Shown here in pieces: positions 35,321 through 43,913 of a stretch of DNA of 64,000 bases. The stretch lies in assembly GCF_030548205.1 (NCBI RefSeq), contig NZ_JAUORV010000021.1, positions 1 through 64,000 on the forward strand, in the 5' to 3' direction. Position numbers and translations under genes: made by a program. Position 1 is the first letter of the stretch; each line of letters begins with the position of its first letter. Origin of the DNA: Aliiglaciecola sp. 3_MG-2023 (GTDB taxonomy: Bacteria > Pseudomonadota > Gammaproteobacteria > Enterobacterales > Alteromonadaceae). The notes beneath the pieces were generated by a model, which was not told the origin of the DNA, did not search any database, and worked only from the letters and a program-made list of their open reading frames with translations.

Positions 35321-37489
35321 TTAAATTTTTTCTAATTTGGCATAAGCCAACATTAGCCACTTTGTGCCTATGTTGTCAAAATTCACTTCAACACGTGCAT
35401 GTTCGCCACTTCCTTCGTAATTTAATACAGTCCCTTCTTGAAATTTACTGTGTTTTACCCTTTGTCCCAATTGGAAACCTGTGGATTCGAATGCCATATG
35501 GGATGTGGCCGGTTGAAAGCGGTTTTGAACAGGTCGACTCACCGTTGTACGCAAACGCACTTCTTCAATGCATTCACTAGGGATTTCTTTGATAAAGCGG
35601 GAAGGCGTATGGTATTTGTCTTGACCGTATAATCGTCTCGATTCAGCATATGTCATGTATAGTTTTTGCATTGCACGGGTCATACCCACGTAACACAATC
35701 TGCGTTCCTCTTCCAAGCGACCAGGCTCTTCATGACTCATTTGACTTGGGAACATGCCTTCTTCAACTCCAGCCATAAATACTAAGGGAAACTCCAACCC
35801 TTTAGCGGAGTGTATAGTCATCATTTGTACCGCATCTTGGTGAGCGTCAGCTTGTGATTCCCCTGCTTCTAACGACGCATGGGCTAGGAAGGCCGACAGA
35901 GGCGTCATGTTTTCCGCTTCTTCAGGAGCTTCGAATTGTTTACAAGCCGTCACAAGTTCCTCGAGGTTTTCAATCCGAGCCTGGGCTTTCTCGCCTTTTT
36001 CAGCTTGATACATGGCAAATAAACCTGAGTTTTTGATCACGTGATCTGCTTGTTGGTCTAATTCCAACTCTTGCACCTCAACTTGCAACTTCAATATTAG
36101 TTCCACGAAACGTTGCAAGACTGTTGCCGCTCTGCCGGAAAAGCGTTTCTCACGAAGCATATCGTTTGTTGCTTGCCACATAGATAATTCTTCGTTTCTT
36201 GCAGTTTCTCGCACTAAACTTAGGGTTTTATCACCAATTCCTCGAGTGGGGGTGTTCACTACTCGTTCATAGGCGGCATCATCTATGGGTTGATTAATCA
36301 ATCGCAAATACGCCAATGCATCTTTGATCTCTTGTCTTTCGAAGAAACGTAAACCACCATAAATTCGATAGGCCACGGATTCTTGTAACAGTGCTTCTTC
36401 CAAAACCCGAGATTGGGCGTTGTTACGGTACAAAATGGCACAATCTGCTAGTGCATCACCTTTGTCACTCCACTCCTTGATACGAGCCACAATAAATCGC
36501 GCTTCGTCAAGCTCATTGAAACCTGCATACATGGAGATAGCTTCGCCTTCGGCACCGTCAGTCCACAAATCTTTGCCCAAACGTCCTTGGTTATTGTCGA
36601 TAACTGCATTGGCGGCTTTAAGAATATTGCCAGTAGAGCGGTAATTTTGTTCAAGTCTTATGGTCTTTGCCGAAGGGAAGTCTCGTAAAAAGTGCTGAAT
36701 ATTTTCTACATTCGCGCCACGCCATCCGTATATTGATTGGTCGTCATCTCCCACAATCATCATATTGTTATCTGCACTACTTAATAGGCGTAACCATGCG
36801 TACTGAATATTGTTGGTATCTTGAAATTCATCCACCAAGATTGTGCGGAAGCGAGTTTGATAATGTTTGAGTACATCCGGGTTATTTAGCCACAATTCGT
36901 GGGCGCGTAACAGCAATTCGGCGAAGTCTACTAAACCTGAGCGATCACAAGTTTGCTGATAAGCTTGATAAATATCTTTCATGGTTTGTTTGGTGGGATC
37001 ACCTTGCGTATCTATGTGCTCTGGACGTAATCCTTCGTCTTTATTACCGTTTATGTACCACTGAATAGATTTTGGTTGCCAATTTTTTTCATCTAAATTC
37101 AGAGACTTAATCACACGACGGACTAAACGATATTGGTCATCGGAATCTAGTATTTGGAAGTTTTCTGGTAAACGAGCTTCTTTGAAATGGGTTCTAAGCA
37201 ATCGATGGGCAAGACCGTGGAATGTGCCAATCCACATGGTGTGCAACCCTGAGCCCATCAGACGTTCAACTCGACCTCGCATTTCTTTGGCCGCTTTATT
37301 GGTAAAGGTCACAGCAAGAATGCTAAAAGGCGCGAGTTGTTCAACTTCCATTAACCAAGCGATACGGTGCACAAGCACTCGAGTTTTGCCACTTCCGGCA
37401 CCGGCAAGGACCAACATATCAGAAGAAGGGGCTGCCACTACTTCACGTTGTTTGTCGTTAAGTTGGTCTAAAAGTCGAGATACATCCAT
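35321..37489 (-). CDS. uvrD: DNA helicase II UvrD
   Basis: A 722-residue superfamily 1A 3'-5' helicase for nucleotide excision and mismatch repair. Walker A is LAGAGSGKTRVLVHR (about residues 28-40), motif II is LVDEFQDTNNIQYAWL, motif III is VGDDDQSIYGWRGAN, motif IV is RLEQNYRSTGNIL, and motifs V/VI are MTIHSAKGLEFPLVF and VGMTRAMQKLYM. The C-terminal ending includes a Tudor-like segment (FQLGQRVKHSKFQEGTVLNY). A LexA-type site is 50 bases upstream. The dapF-xerC-yigB-uvrD order of enteric bacteria is kept except that cysE has been placed, in the opposite direction, between yigB and uvrD. Confidence 0.97.
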   Translation of the reverse strand: MDVSRLLDQLNDKQREVVAAPSSDMLVLAGAGSGKTRVLVHRIAWLMEVEQLAPFSILAVTFTNKAAKEMRGRVERLMGSGLHTMWIGTFHGLAHRLLRTHFKEARLPENFQILDSDDQYRLVRRVIKSLNLDEKNWQPKSIQWYINGNKDEGLRPEHIDTQGDPTKQTMKDIYQAYQQTCDRSGLVDFAELLLRAHELWLNNPDVLKHYQTRFRTILVDEFQDTNNIQYAWLRLLSSADNNMMIVGDDDQSIYGWRGANVENIQHFLRDFPSAKTIRLEQNYRSTGNILKAANAVIDNNQGRLGKDLWTDGAEGEAISMYAGFNELDEARFIVARIKEWSDKGDALADCAILYRNNAQSRVLEEALLQESVAYRIYGGLRFFERQEIKDALAYLRLINQPIDDAAYERVVNTPTRGIGDKTLSLVRETARNEELSMWQATNDMLREKRFSGRAATVLQRFVELILKLQVEVQELELDQQADHVIKNSGLFAMYQAEKGEKAQARIENLEELVTACKQFEAPEEAENMTPLSAFLAHASLEAGESQADAHQDAVQMMTIHSAKGLEFPLVFMAGVEEGMFPSQMSHEEPGRLEEERRLCYVGMTRAMQKLYMTYAESRRLYGQDKYHTPSRFIKEIPSECIEEVRLRTTVSRPVQNRFQPATSHMAFESTGFQLGQRVKHSKFQEGTVLNYEGSGEHARVEVNFDNIGTKWLMLAYAKLEKI

Positions 37490-37539
37490 AACAAGCTTAT
37501 TTTTTGATTTATTGATTAATAATCGAAGTATATCAGCTA

Positions 37540-37559
37540 TACTGTGTTTTTATACAACC
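37540..37559. promoter_or_regulatory. LexA (SOS) box upstream of uvrD
   Basis: TACTGTGTTTTTATACAACC fits the gammaproteobacterial LexA consensus CTGT-N8-ACAG with one change in the last base (ACAA). It lies 50 bases before the uvrD start codon, where an SOS promoter operator is expected. Confidence 0.65.
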
Positions 37560-37706
37560 AAAGGGCTGGTTTTGTGATTTTTAGCCAGCTTTATGAGAAA
37601 TGATCTTGTAAATGAACGTTTATGCCCGCACATCCGTTCTTAGTATTTAATCAAGCATATAACGACTAACCTGTGGCGATGGGTTAATTCAGGTGAGGAG
37701 AACTAA

Positions 37707-38489
37707 ATGCCAATTGACAATTTCTGGAAAAGATTGAAAGCAGAAGCTGAAGAACTAGTGGAAAGTGAGCCTCTCTTAGCCAGTTATGTGCATGCCTGTA
37801 TTCTTGCTCATCACAACTTCGAAACTTCCCTGAGCTTTATACTTTCGAATAAAATTCAAGATGAGGTGATGCCCGCCCTAGCGATTCGTGAAGTGCTTGA
37901 TCAGGCCTATTTGTTAAAACCTGAAATCGTTGAATCAGCAATCGAAGATATTGAAGCCGTGTTAACCCGTGACCCCGCAGTGGATAAAATTCTCACAGTT
38001 TTGTTGTATTTCAAGGGCTTTCAGGCAATTCAAGGATATCGATTATCGCACTATTTATGGGCACAAAATCGCAAACAACTTGCGTTGTTTGTGCAAAGTC
38101 GAAATTCTGAAGTGTTTGGCGTAGATATTCATCCGGCAGCCGTTATTGGCAAAGGTGTGATGTTTGACCATGCTACGGGCATCGTAATTGGCGAAACCGC
38201 GGTAGTGGAAGATCACGTTTCAATCTTACAGTCTGTGACCTTAGGGGGAACAGGAAACGAGTCTGGAGATCGTCATCCGAAAGTGCGTCAAGGGGTAATG
38301 GTCGGTGCCGGAGCTAAAATTTTAGGCAATATTGAAATTGGAGCGGGGGCTAAAGTGGGGGCGGGAAGTGTGGTTCTCAAAAACGTTCCCGAGCATGTAA
38401 CCGTGGCGGGAGTGCCTGCTAAAATTGTTGGCGTACCTTGTTGCCCTAACCCTTGCGAAACGATGAATCAAAATATTTACGAAGATTAA
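37707..38489 (+). CDS. cysE: Serine O-acetyltransferase
   Basis: A 260-residue enzyme making O-acetylserine for cysteine synthesis. The N-terminal helical SATase domain is about 10-110 (LASYVHACILAHHNFETSLS, ALAIREVLDQAYLL). A left-handed beta-helix of hexapeptide repeats follows (DIHPAAVIGKGVMFDHATGI, VIGETAVVEDHVSILQSVTL, GDRHPKVRQGVMVGAGAKIL). The catalytic His/Asp are in MFDHATGI and RHPKVRQG. GGAG precedes the ATG. The last codons GAA-GAT-TAA are one arm of a hairpin shared with the convergent yigB gene. Confidence 0.96.
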   Translation: MPIDNFWKRLKAEAEELVESEPLLASYVHACILAHHNFETSLSFILSNKIQDEVMPALAIREVLDQAYLLKPEIVESAIEDIEAVLTRDPAVDKILTVLLYFKGFQAIQGYRLSHYLWAQNRKQLALFVQSRNSEVFGVDIHPAAVIGKGVMFDHATGIVIGETAVVEDHVSILQSVTLGGTGNESGDRHPKVRQGVMVGAGAKILGNIEIGAGAKVGAGSVVLKNVPEHVTVAGVPAKIVGVPCCPNPCETMNQNIYED

Positions 38490-38510
38490 ATCTTTATAAA
38501 TTTAATCTTC
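38481..38510. terminator. Bidirectional hairpin covering the ends of cysE and yigB
   Basis: GAAGATTAAAT (38481-38491) and ATTTAATCTTC (38500-38510) form a perfect 11-base-pair stem. Each arm encodes the same C-terminal codons, Glu-Asp-stop, of a gene on opposite strands. Confidence 0.7.
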
Positions 38511-39224
38511 GATTAATAAATTTAATTCGGTTAGATCGTCTAATTGAACGTGGGGCAGTACGGTGGTTTTTTCTCCAGGAAGGTGCATTTTACGGTTGTA
38601 GGCGTACCAGCCACTCTGCATACCCGCATTTATCGCGCCCATAACATCTTTTTCTAAATTATCACCCACATGCAGTACTTCTTTAGGGGTCACTTTTAGT
38701 GTGGAACTTGCCAATGCAAACATAGCGCCATGGGGTTTCATAGGGCGTTCTAAATTGGCTTTAAAACAATGACTGAAATACTCACTTAACCCAATTTGTT
38801 GCAGGTTAACGTTGCCGTTAGTAATGGCAACTAGCGGTAGTTTGTTCGCCAATTGTGCAAGCAAAGCATGTATTTCCTGATTTACTTGGAAGTTGCTTCT
38901 GTGGTGATAAAAGAACTCAAAACAATCGTCTACTGCCGAGCTAAGGTGTTGTTCCTGGTATCCGGCTTTTTGTAGACCTGTTTGCAGGGTATGTTTACGC
39001 AAAGCTCCCATATCAGACGCTAGCTGGGGTTGATTTTGCAAGTGTTCTTGTTTGAACTGTTGCCAATCTTGAAAGGAAAATTGAGCTGTCTTCGGATAGC
39101 TAGACGTCAAATAACTAAGCAGCTTTTTTTCCGCTTCCATAATAAAAGGATAGTTGTCGTACAACGTATCATCTAAATCAAAACTAATGGCTTTTATTGG
39201 AGAAAAATTCCGATAAAATTTCAT
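38502..39224 (-). CDS. yigB: HAD-like hydrolase YigB
   Basis: A 240-residue HAD-superfamily phosphatase. Motif I is ISFDLDDTLYDN (nucleophile Asp near residue 16), motif II is LVAITNGNVNLQQIGLSEYF, and motifs III/IV are KPHGAMFALA and VLHVGDNLEKDVMGAINAGM. E. coli YigB dephosphorylates FMN and other small phosphates. It follows xerC as in E. coli. The 67-base gap to xerC suggests one operon. Confidence 0.92.
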   Translation of the reverse strand: MKFYRNFSPIKAISFDLDDTLYDNYPFIMEAEKKLLSYLTSSYPKTAQFSFQDWQQFKQEHLQNQPQLASDMGALRKHTLQTGLQKAGYQEQHLSSAVDDCFEFFYHHRSNFQVNQEIHALLAQLANKLPLVAITNGNVNLQQIGLSEYFSHCFKANLERPMKPHGAMFALASSTLKVTPKEVLHVGDNLEKDVMGAINAGMQSGWYAYNRKMHLPGEKTTVLPHVQLDDLTELNLLIED

Positions 39225-39291
39225 TCGGCAATACCTACTATTTTACCTTTCACTGTTTCTTGTTGGTTATCGTTTAGGATCTCACGTCTAT

Positions 39292-40185
39292 TTATTTTTT
39301 GCGAGATCTAGGATGCGTATTGTCGTACACCTTCGCCAAATGCTGGAAATCTAAATGGGTATAGACTTGGGTGGTCGACAGATTTGCATGGCCCAACAGT
39401 TCTTGTACGGCGCGCAAATCACCACTAGATTCTAGCATATGCGTGGCATAAGAATGTCGCAATTTATGTGGATTTACTTTTTGATCCACATGTTGTTTAT
39501 GAGCCCATAATTCCATTCGCTTGGCGATTTGGCGATGGCTTATTCTGCGTTTATGCATGCTCACAAACAGAGCTTGTTCATCTGCCGGAGGCGTCATTTG
39601 ACTTCGAACTCTAAGCCATTTATTTATCCATGTAGTGGCTGTCTTACCCACCGGAATGATCCGTTCTTTTCGGCCCTTACCTAGTACTCTTATTTGCCCT
39701 TTGGTGACGATGTCTTGCATATTTAAGCCAGACAGCTCTGCTAAACGTAAACCACAGCCGTATGTTAATTCCATCATCGCACGGTCTCGGATAGCGAGCA
39801 CGGATTCAGGATCTATATCTAATAATTGACCTACCTGATCAACATTAAGGTGTTTTGGTAGCGGTCGTCCAAGTTTAGGCGTTTGCACTGCTTTTGCAGG
39901 ATTGGTTTTAAGAATATTTTCGGCCACTAAAAACTGGCAAAAAGTACGCATAGCTGAAAGTCGTAATGCAATAGATCGGGGGGCCAGATTTTTGCGTCTA
40001 GCTTGGCTCAAAATCGACCTTATGTGCTGGGTAGTTAATTCAGACCAGCTTGTAATATTGAGCTGTTCAGTAACCGCCGTGAGTTGGCGATGGTAATTAT
40101 CTAGTGTTTTTGCAGAAAGGTTTCTTTCGTACTTTAAAAACGAAAAAAATTTTTCCAGCCAGTGCTCTAAGGCTGGAGCATCCAT
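39292..40185 (-). CDS. xerC: Tyrosine recombinase XerC
   Basis: A 297-residue site-specific recombinase that works with XerD at dif to resolve chromosome dimers. The N-terminal core-binding domain is about 5-95. Catalytic residues are visible: Arg in YGCGLRLAELSGL, Lys in VLGKGRKERIIPVG, HxLR in HKLRHSYATHML, His in LLGHANLSTTQVYTH, and Tyr in the same segment. Length and the yigB/DUF484 context separate it from XerD. It starts two bases after the DUF484 stop codon. Confidence 0.96.
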   Translation of the reverse strand: MDAPALEHWLEKFFSFLKYERNLSAKTLDNYHRQLTAVTEQLNITSWSELTTQHIRSILSQARRKNLAPRSIALRLSAMRTFCQFLVAENILKTNPAKAVQTPKLGRPLPKHLNVDQVGQLLDIDPESVLAIRDRAMMELTYGCGLRLAELSGLNMQDIVTKGQIRVLGKGRKERIIPVGKTATTWINKWLRVRSQMTPPADEQALFVSMHKRRISHRQIAKRMELWAHKQHVDQKVNPHKLRHSYATHMLESSGDLRAVQELLGHANLSTTQVYTHLDFQHLAKVYDNTHPRSRKK

Positions 40186-40187
40186 CG

Positions 40188-40886
40188 CTAATACCCAGCC
40201 AAGTTTGGCAAGAGTACATTTAAGAATTGTTGCAATTGCGTGATCAGTAAGGTATCCATATCTGGATTGAAATGACTAGGATCTTTGCTACCGATGGCCA
40301 ATATACCCAATTCGCCTTTTTCTCCTAGCAACATAAGTGCAACAGATTCAACATTTCCATCTTTGAACAGTAATTGTGTTTCATGTTGGCTTAAGCGACC
40401 AAAGAAAAAACAGTCTTGTTTGAAGCGTTTTTCGATAAACAATTTACGTTGAATTTCCGGTAACGCATGGGCACCGCTAAACGATTTCAAGGTGACCGCA
40501 GATAAGAGCAGTTTTTGGCGCATTACATCTTCAAGTACGTCTTGGACTTCGCTGAAAAAACGGCAGCCTAATAACTGAATATTAAGGTCTGCATAAATAC
40601 GATAAATTTGTTCGTTTTGTTTAGCGATTGAAATGAGTTGATTGAGTTTGTGGGATAGTTCGCGATTTTTCTTACGCAATTGCTCTGATTGCAACTCAAC
40701 AAGGGATATACTGCCTTTTTGCTGGTGGGAAATCACTAGCTTTTCAGCCACTTGCGGATTTTTTACAAAAAAGTCAGGATTTTCCAATAAATAGTTTTTA
40801 ACGTCTTTTTCGCTAACTACCTCTGCGACTTTTTCATAATTAGTCAGCATAGCCCTATCTACTTGTTGTTGTGCTGTATCACTCAT
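40188..40886 (-). CDS. DUF484 family protein
   Basis: A 232-residue cytoplasmic protein with an N-terminal helical part ([20 protein letters not shown]), a coiled-coil (about 65-95) and a GAF-like domain (about 100-225). DUF484 is the family of the E. coli yigA position and is linked to xerC in many gammaproteobacteria. Some relatives of this family have been named as sensors in Pseudomonas, but its role is unsettled. Its start overlaps the dapF stop by four bases. Confidence 0.9.
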   Translation of the reverse strand: MSDTAQQQVDRAMLTNYEKVAEVVSEKDVKNYLLENPDFFVKNPQVAEKLVISHQQKGSISLVELQSEQLRKKNRELSHKLNQLISIAKQNEQIYRIYADLNIQLLGCRFFSEVQDVLEDVMRQKLLLSAVTLKSFSGAHALPEIQRKLFIEKRFKQDCFFFGRLSQHETQLLFKDGNVESVALMLLGEKGELGILAIGSKDPSHFNPDMDTLLITQLQQFLNVLLPNLAGY

Positions 40887-41713
40887 ATTATTAGGGTTCC
40901 ATCAAAAATATGTTCTGCAGGGCCAGTCATTTTCAATACATTGTCTTTGCCTTGCCAACGTATTTTCAATGTGCCACCAGGTAGATCAACGCGTACATCT
41001 TTGCTTAGTTTACCTTGAATCTGACCAATTGCCACTGCTGCACACGCGCCAGTACCACAGGCTAATGTTTCACCCGCTCCGCGTTCGTGTACACGCAATT
41101 TTATATGGTTTTCATTAATGATTTGCATGAATCCAACATTTACATTTTCAGGAAATCTATCGTGGGCTTCAAGTAATGGACCAATAGTTTCTACATCAGC
41201 CGTTTGCACATCATCAACTTCAAGCACGCAATGGGGATTGCCCATAGACACAGAGCCAACCATAAAGGTTTTATCTTGTGCTCGAATCAAATAAATTTTT
41301 TCTTCTTTATTGGCTTTCAATGGGATTTTTGCAGGCTCGAAAATAGGCCGCCCCATATTTACAGTAACTTGACCGTCTTTTTCAAGATACAGCACTATCT
41401 TGCCAGACTTAGTACTGACAACAACCTTGTTACGGTTAGTTAACCCTTTTATTTTTACAAACTTTGCAAAGCACCTTGCGCCATTTCCACACTGCGATAC
41501 TTCTGAACCATCGGCATTGAAAATTCGATAATGAAAGTCTTGCTCAGGATCGTACGGAGGTTCGACCAACAATAGCTGGTCAAATCCGATCCCAAAATTT
41601 CTATCAGCCAATTGCTGAATTTTGTCTTTTGAAAAAAACACATTTTGCGTGACATTATCTATAACGACAAAGTCGTTGCCCAGCCCATGCATTTTAGAAA
41701 ATTGAATTTGCAT
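40883..41713 (-). CDS. dapF: Diaminopimelate epimerase
   Basis: A 276-residue PLP-independent epimerase converting LL-DAP to meso-DAP for peptidoglycan and lysine. The two catalytic Cys are in [14 protein letters not shown] (about residue 75) and [16 protein letters not shown] (about 220). [13 protein letters not shown] at the N-terminus is diagnostic. The lysA gene is 148 bases upstream, so dapF may have its own promoter in 41714-41861 or be read from lptM-lysA. Confidence 0.97.
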   Translation of the reverse strand: MQIQFSKMHGLGNDFVVIDNVTQNVFFSKDKIQQLADRNFGIGFDQLLLVEPPYDPEQDFHYRIFNADGSEVSQCGNGARCFAKFVKIKGLTNRNKVVVSTKSGKIVLYLEKDGQVTVNMGRPIFEPAKIPLKANKEEKIYLIRAQDKTFMVGSVSMGNPHCVLEVDDVQTADVETIGPLLEAHDRFPENVNVGFMQIINENHIKLRVHERGAGETLACGTGACAAVAIGQIQGKLSKDVRVDLPGGTLKIRWQGKDNVLKMTGPAEHIFDGTLII

Positions 41714-41861
41714 TATTAATTCTAAAAGCTACTACTAAAAGTTTTATTACAGTTATATTAACCTACATATGCGGCGACCAAAATAGCTATTTTGCAGTCA
41801 ATTTCCGACACACACTAAAAAACAATGAAAATCACCTTAGCTCATTCACATGAGTCGGCGA

Positions 41862-43109
41862 TTAAAGAACGTGTTCCCCTTTCCAAAGGTCAGATAACAT
41901 TTCCCGTTCTCGAGCTAAGTGTAAGCTGTTTTTATCAACGATTATTTCAGCTGGGCGACAGCGACTGTTGTAATTTGATGCCATCACAAAACCGTAAGCA
42001 CCAGCACTACGTACCACCAATAAGTCATTTGGAACGATTTCTAGTTCACGGTCTTTGCCAATGAAATCCCCTGTTTCACAAATGGGACCCACAATGTCAT
42101 AGGTTGCTTTTGGCTTTCCAGAGCTGAGCTCTGCAGGAATGATATTTTGCCAAGCAGAGTAAAGGGCTGGACGAATCAAATCATTCATGGCGGCATCAAC
42201 AATCGCGAAATTCTTCTCTTCACCTTGCTTAATGAATTCTACTTTCGTAATGAGAATCCCCGCGTTTGCCATTATCGCTCGACCAGGTTCAAATATTAAT
42301 TTCAACTCAGGTCGTTTCTCCATGCGCGTCATTAGCGCTTCAACATAGGCATCCGGATGGGGTGGGGTCTCATCTTTGTATGCAACTCCTAACCCACCGC
42401 CTACATCGAGATGACTGATGGTAATACCCAATTCAGCCAGCTCGTCAATCAGCGACAACATTCTATCTAGGGCGTCTACAAAGGGATCAATGTCTGTGAG
42501 CTGAGAGCCAATATGACAATCCATGCCTTTCACTTCCAGATGTTGGTAACTTGCCGCGAGTTTATAGGTGGCTACAGCGTTTTCTCTTGGTATTCCAAAC
42601 TTGTTGGCTTTGAGTCCTGTTGAAATATACGGGTGAGTTTTGGCATCAACATCCGGGTTCACGCGAATTGAAATTGGCGCAACTACATTCAGTTTGGAGG
42701 CTACTTTGTTGATTCGCTCTAACTCAGGCTCAGACTCTACATTAAAACACAAAATGTTTTTAGACAGTGCAAATTCAATTTCTTGTTCGGTTTTACCGAC
42801 CCCTGAAAACACTACTTTAGTTGGGTCGCCACCGGCTTCAATAACGCGAGATAATTCACCGCCTGAAACAATATCGAAACCAGAGCCTAATTTGGCCATT
42901 ACCGATAGCACCGCTAAATTTGAATTCGCTTTTACCGCATAACAAATTAAGTGTGCATGCTTGCCAGCTGCTTGGTCAAACGCATGCCAATGACGCTCTA
43001 TTGTTGCTCTGGAATATACATAACAAGGTGTCCCGAATTGTTCAGCTATCTGCTGGACGGGCACATCTTCGGCGTAAAGGGTAGAATCTTGATACTGAAA
43101 GTAATCCAA
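41862..43109 (-). CDS. lysA: Diaminopimelate decarboxylase
   Basis: A 415-residue fold-III PLP enzyme making lysine from meso-DAP. The PLP Lys is in ICYAVKANSNLAVL (about residue 60). Other marks are GSGFDIVSGGELSRVIEAGG, HIGSQLTDIDPF, HLDVGGGLGVAYKDE, EPGRAIMANAG, CETGDF and AGAYGFVMASNYNSRCRPAE. The start codon is TTG at 43109, directly after the lptM stop codon, with GAGGAG about ten bases upstream. No lysine riboswitch is seen, which fits a downstream position in the lptM operon. Confidence 0.95.
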   Translation of the reverse strand: MDYFQYQDSTLYAEDVPVQQIAEQFGTPCYVYSRATIERHWHAFDQAAGKHAHLICYAVKANSNLAVLSVMAKLGSGFDIVSGGELSRVIEAGGDPTKVVFSGVGKTEQEIEFALSKNILCFNVESEPELERINKVASKLNVVAPISIRVNPDVDAKTHPYISTGLKANKFGIPRENAVATYKLAASYQHLEVKGMDCHIGSQLTDIDPFVDALDRMLSLIDELAELGITISHLDVGGGLGVAYKDETPPHPDAYVEALMTRMEKRPELKLIFEPGRAIMANAGILITKVEFIKQGEEKNFAIVDAAMNDLIRPALYSAWQNIIPAELSSGKPKATYDIVGPICETGDFIGKDRELEIVPNDLLVVRSAGAYGFVMASNYNSRCRPAEIIVDKNSLHLAREREMLSDLWKGEHVL

Positions 43110-43244
43110 CTACGATTGCTCCTCTGAGTCATCTATGTTTTGGTCTGTGATCGGTGAGTTTTGCTCTGTAGGATGAATTAGATCACCCTTTACTCCACAA
43201 CTGGAAATGATAAAAATGACCGCCAATAAGGAAAGTGCGCGCAT
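43110..43244 (-). CDS. lptM: LptM (YifL) small lipoprotein
   Basis: A 44-residue lipoprotein read from ATG 43244. It has a short signal (MRALSLLAVIFIISS) with lipobox ISS-C and the family text CGVKGDLIHP, matching CGLKGPLYFP of E. coli. LptM helps LptD fold and form its disulfides in the outer membrane. An in-frame GTG at 43268 would add eight residues (MFKNLRCA) and a more basic n-region; I cannot choose with certainty. The stop codon TAG abuts the TTG start of lysA. The gene is below the usual size cut-off, but its position ahead of lysA/dapF is conserved. Confidence 0.88.
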   Translation of the reverse strand: MRALSLLAVIFIISSCGVKGDLIHPTEQNSPITDQNIDDSEEQS

Positions 43245-43404
43245 GGCACAACGCAGATTTTTGAACACTGTAATCACCCAACCGTTACGAAAGTCTATAT
43301 CATCCCATCAAAAGCAAAAAAAACAAGCATTGCTACTACCTGATTTGGGATAAGACATACAATAAATTACTAATTGTAGAGGTTTTTAGTAAGACCTTGT
43401 TTGA

Positions 43405-43857
43405 GACACCCATCCAAGAACGTTGTAATTGAGACACCCACCCAAAAGTTATCAAGACACCCATCCAAAAAGGAAATAGAGCCCGTGTAACTGAGACACC
43501 CATCGAAATTGCCTATTTTGAGCCCTACCCAAAGTTGTTAGGACACCCACCCACATTGTTTTCCGGATGGTAGGTGTTATCTGGACAGTCATGAATAAAA
43601 TTACGTAGACAGGCACTTAATTTTTAGTCGTAGAGAGCGACTTTGTAATTGAGACACCCATCGAAATTGCCTATGCCATATTTGGGACATCCATGGGACA
43701 GCCATTTTGAGACACCCATCGACGTTGTAATTGAGACATCCATCGAAATTGTTCTAAGACACCCACCCAAACCAAGCGCCTGATAGGACACCCACCCAAA
43801 AGTTATCAAAGGCCATTTTGAGACACCCATCCAACGTTGTAATTGAGACACCCACCC
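43405..43857. repeat. Array of the GACACCCAYC repeat
   Basis: Thirteen copies of GACA(C/T)CCA(C/T), most continuing CC or CG plus AA, start at 43405, 43433, 43456, 43495, 43542, 43653, 43686 (divergent), 43711, 43735, 43758, 43787, 43822 and 43847. All are on the plus strand. Most are preceded by TGA or AA (TGAGACACCC), and a related GACAGCCAT is at 43697. Spacing is irregular (23-111 bases). Larger pieces are duplicated: AAAAAGGAAATAGAGCCC follows copies 3 and 13, CCACCCAAAAGTTATCAA follows copies 2 and 11, and CATCGAAATTGCCTAT occurs twice. The array fills the gap between lptM and the glycosyltransferase gene, with GACAGGCAC at 43608 and GGACAGTCAT at 43573. Confidence 0.85.
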
Positions 43858-43913
43858 AAAAAGGAAATAGAGCCCACCGTAAACAGGGGGGTAGGCGTTT
43901 CGGGCTAAATAGC

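Noticed and set aside
43110-43400. Lysine riboswitch upstream of lysA
   Set aside because: The upstream DNA is the lptM coding region and then repeat DNA. No long conserved aptamer pattern was seen.
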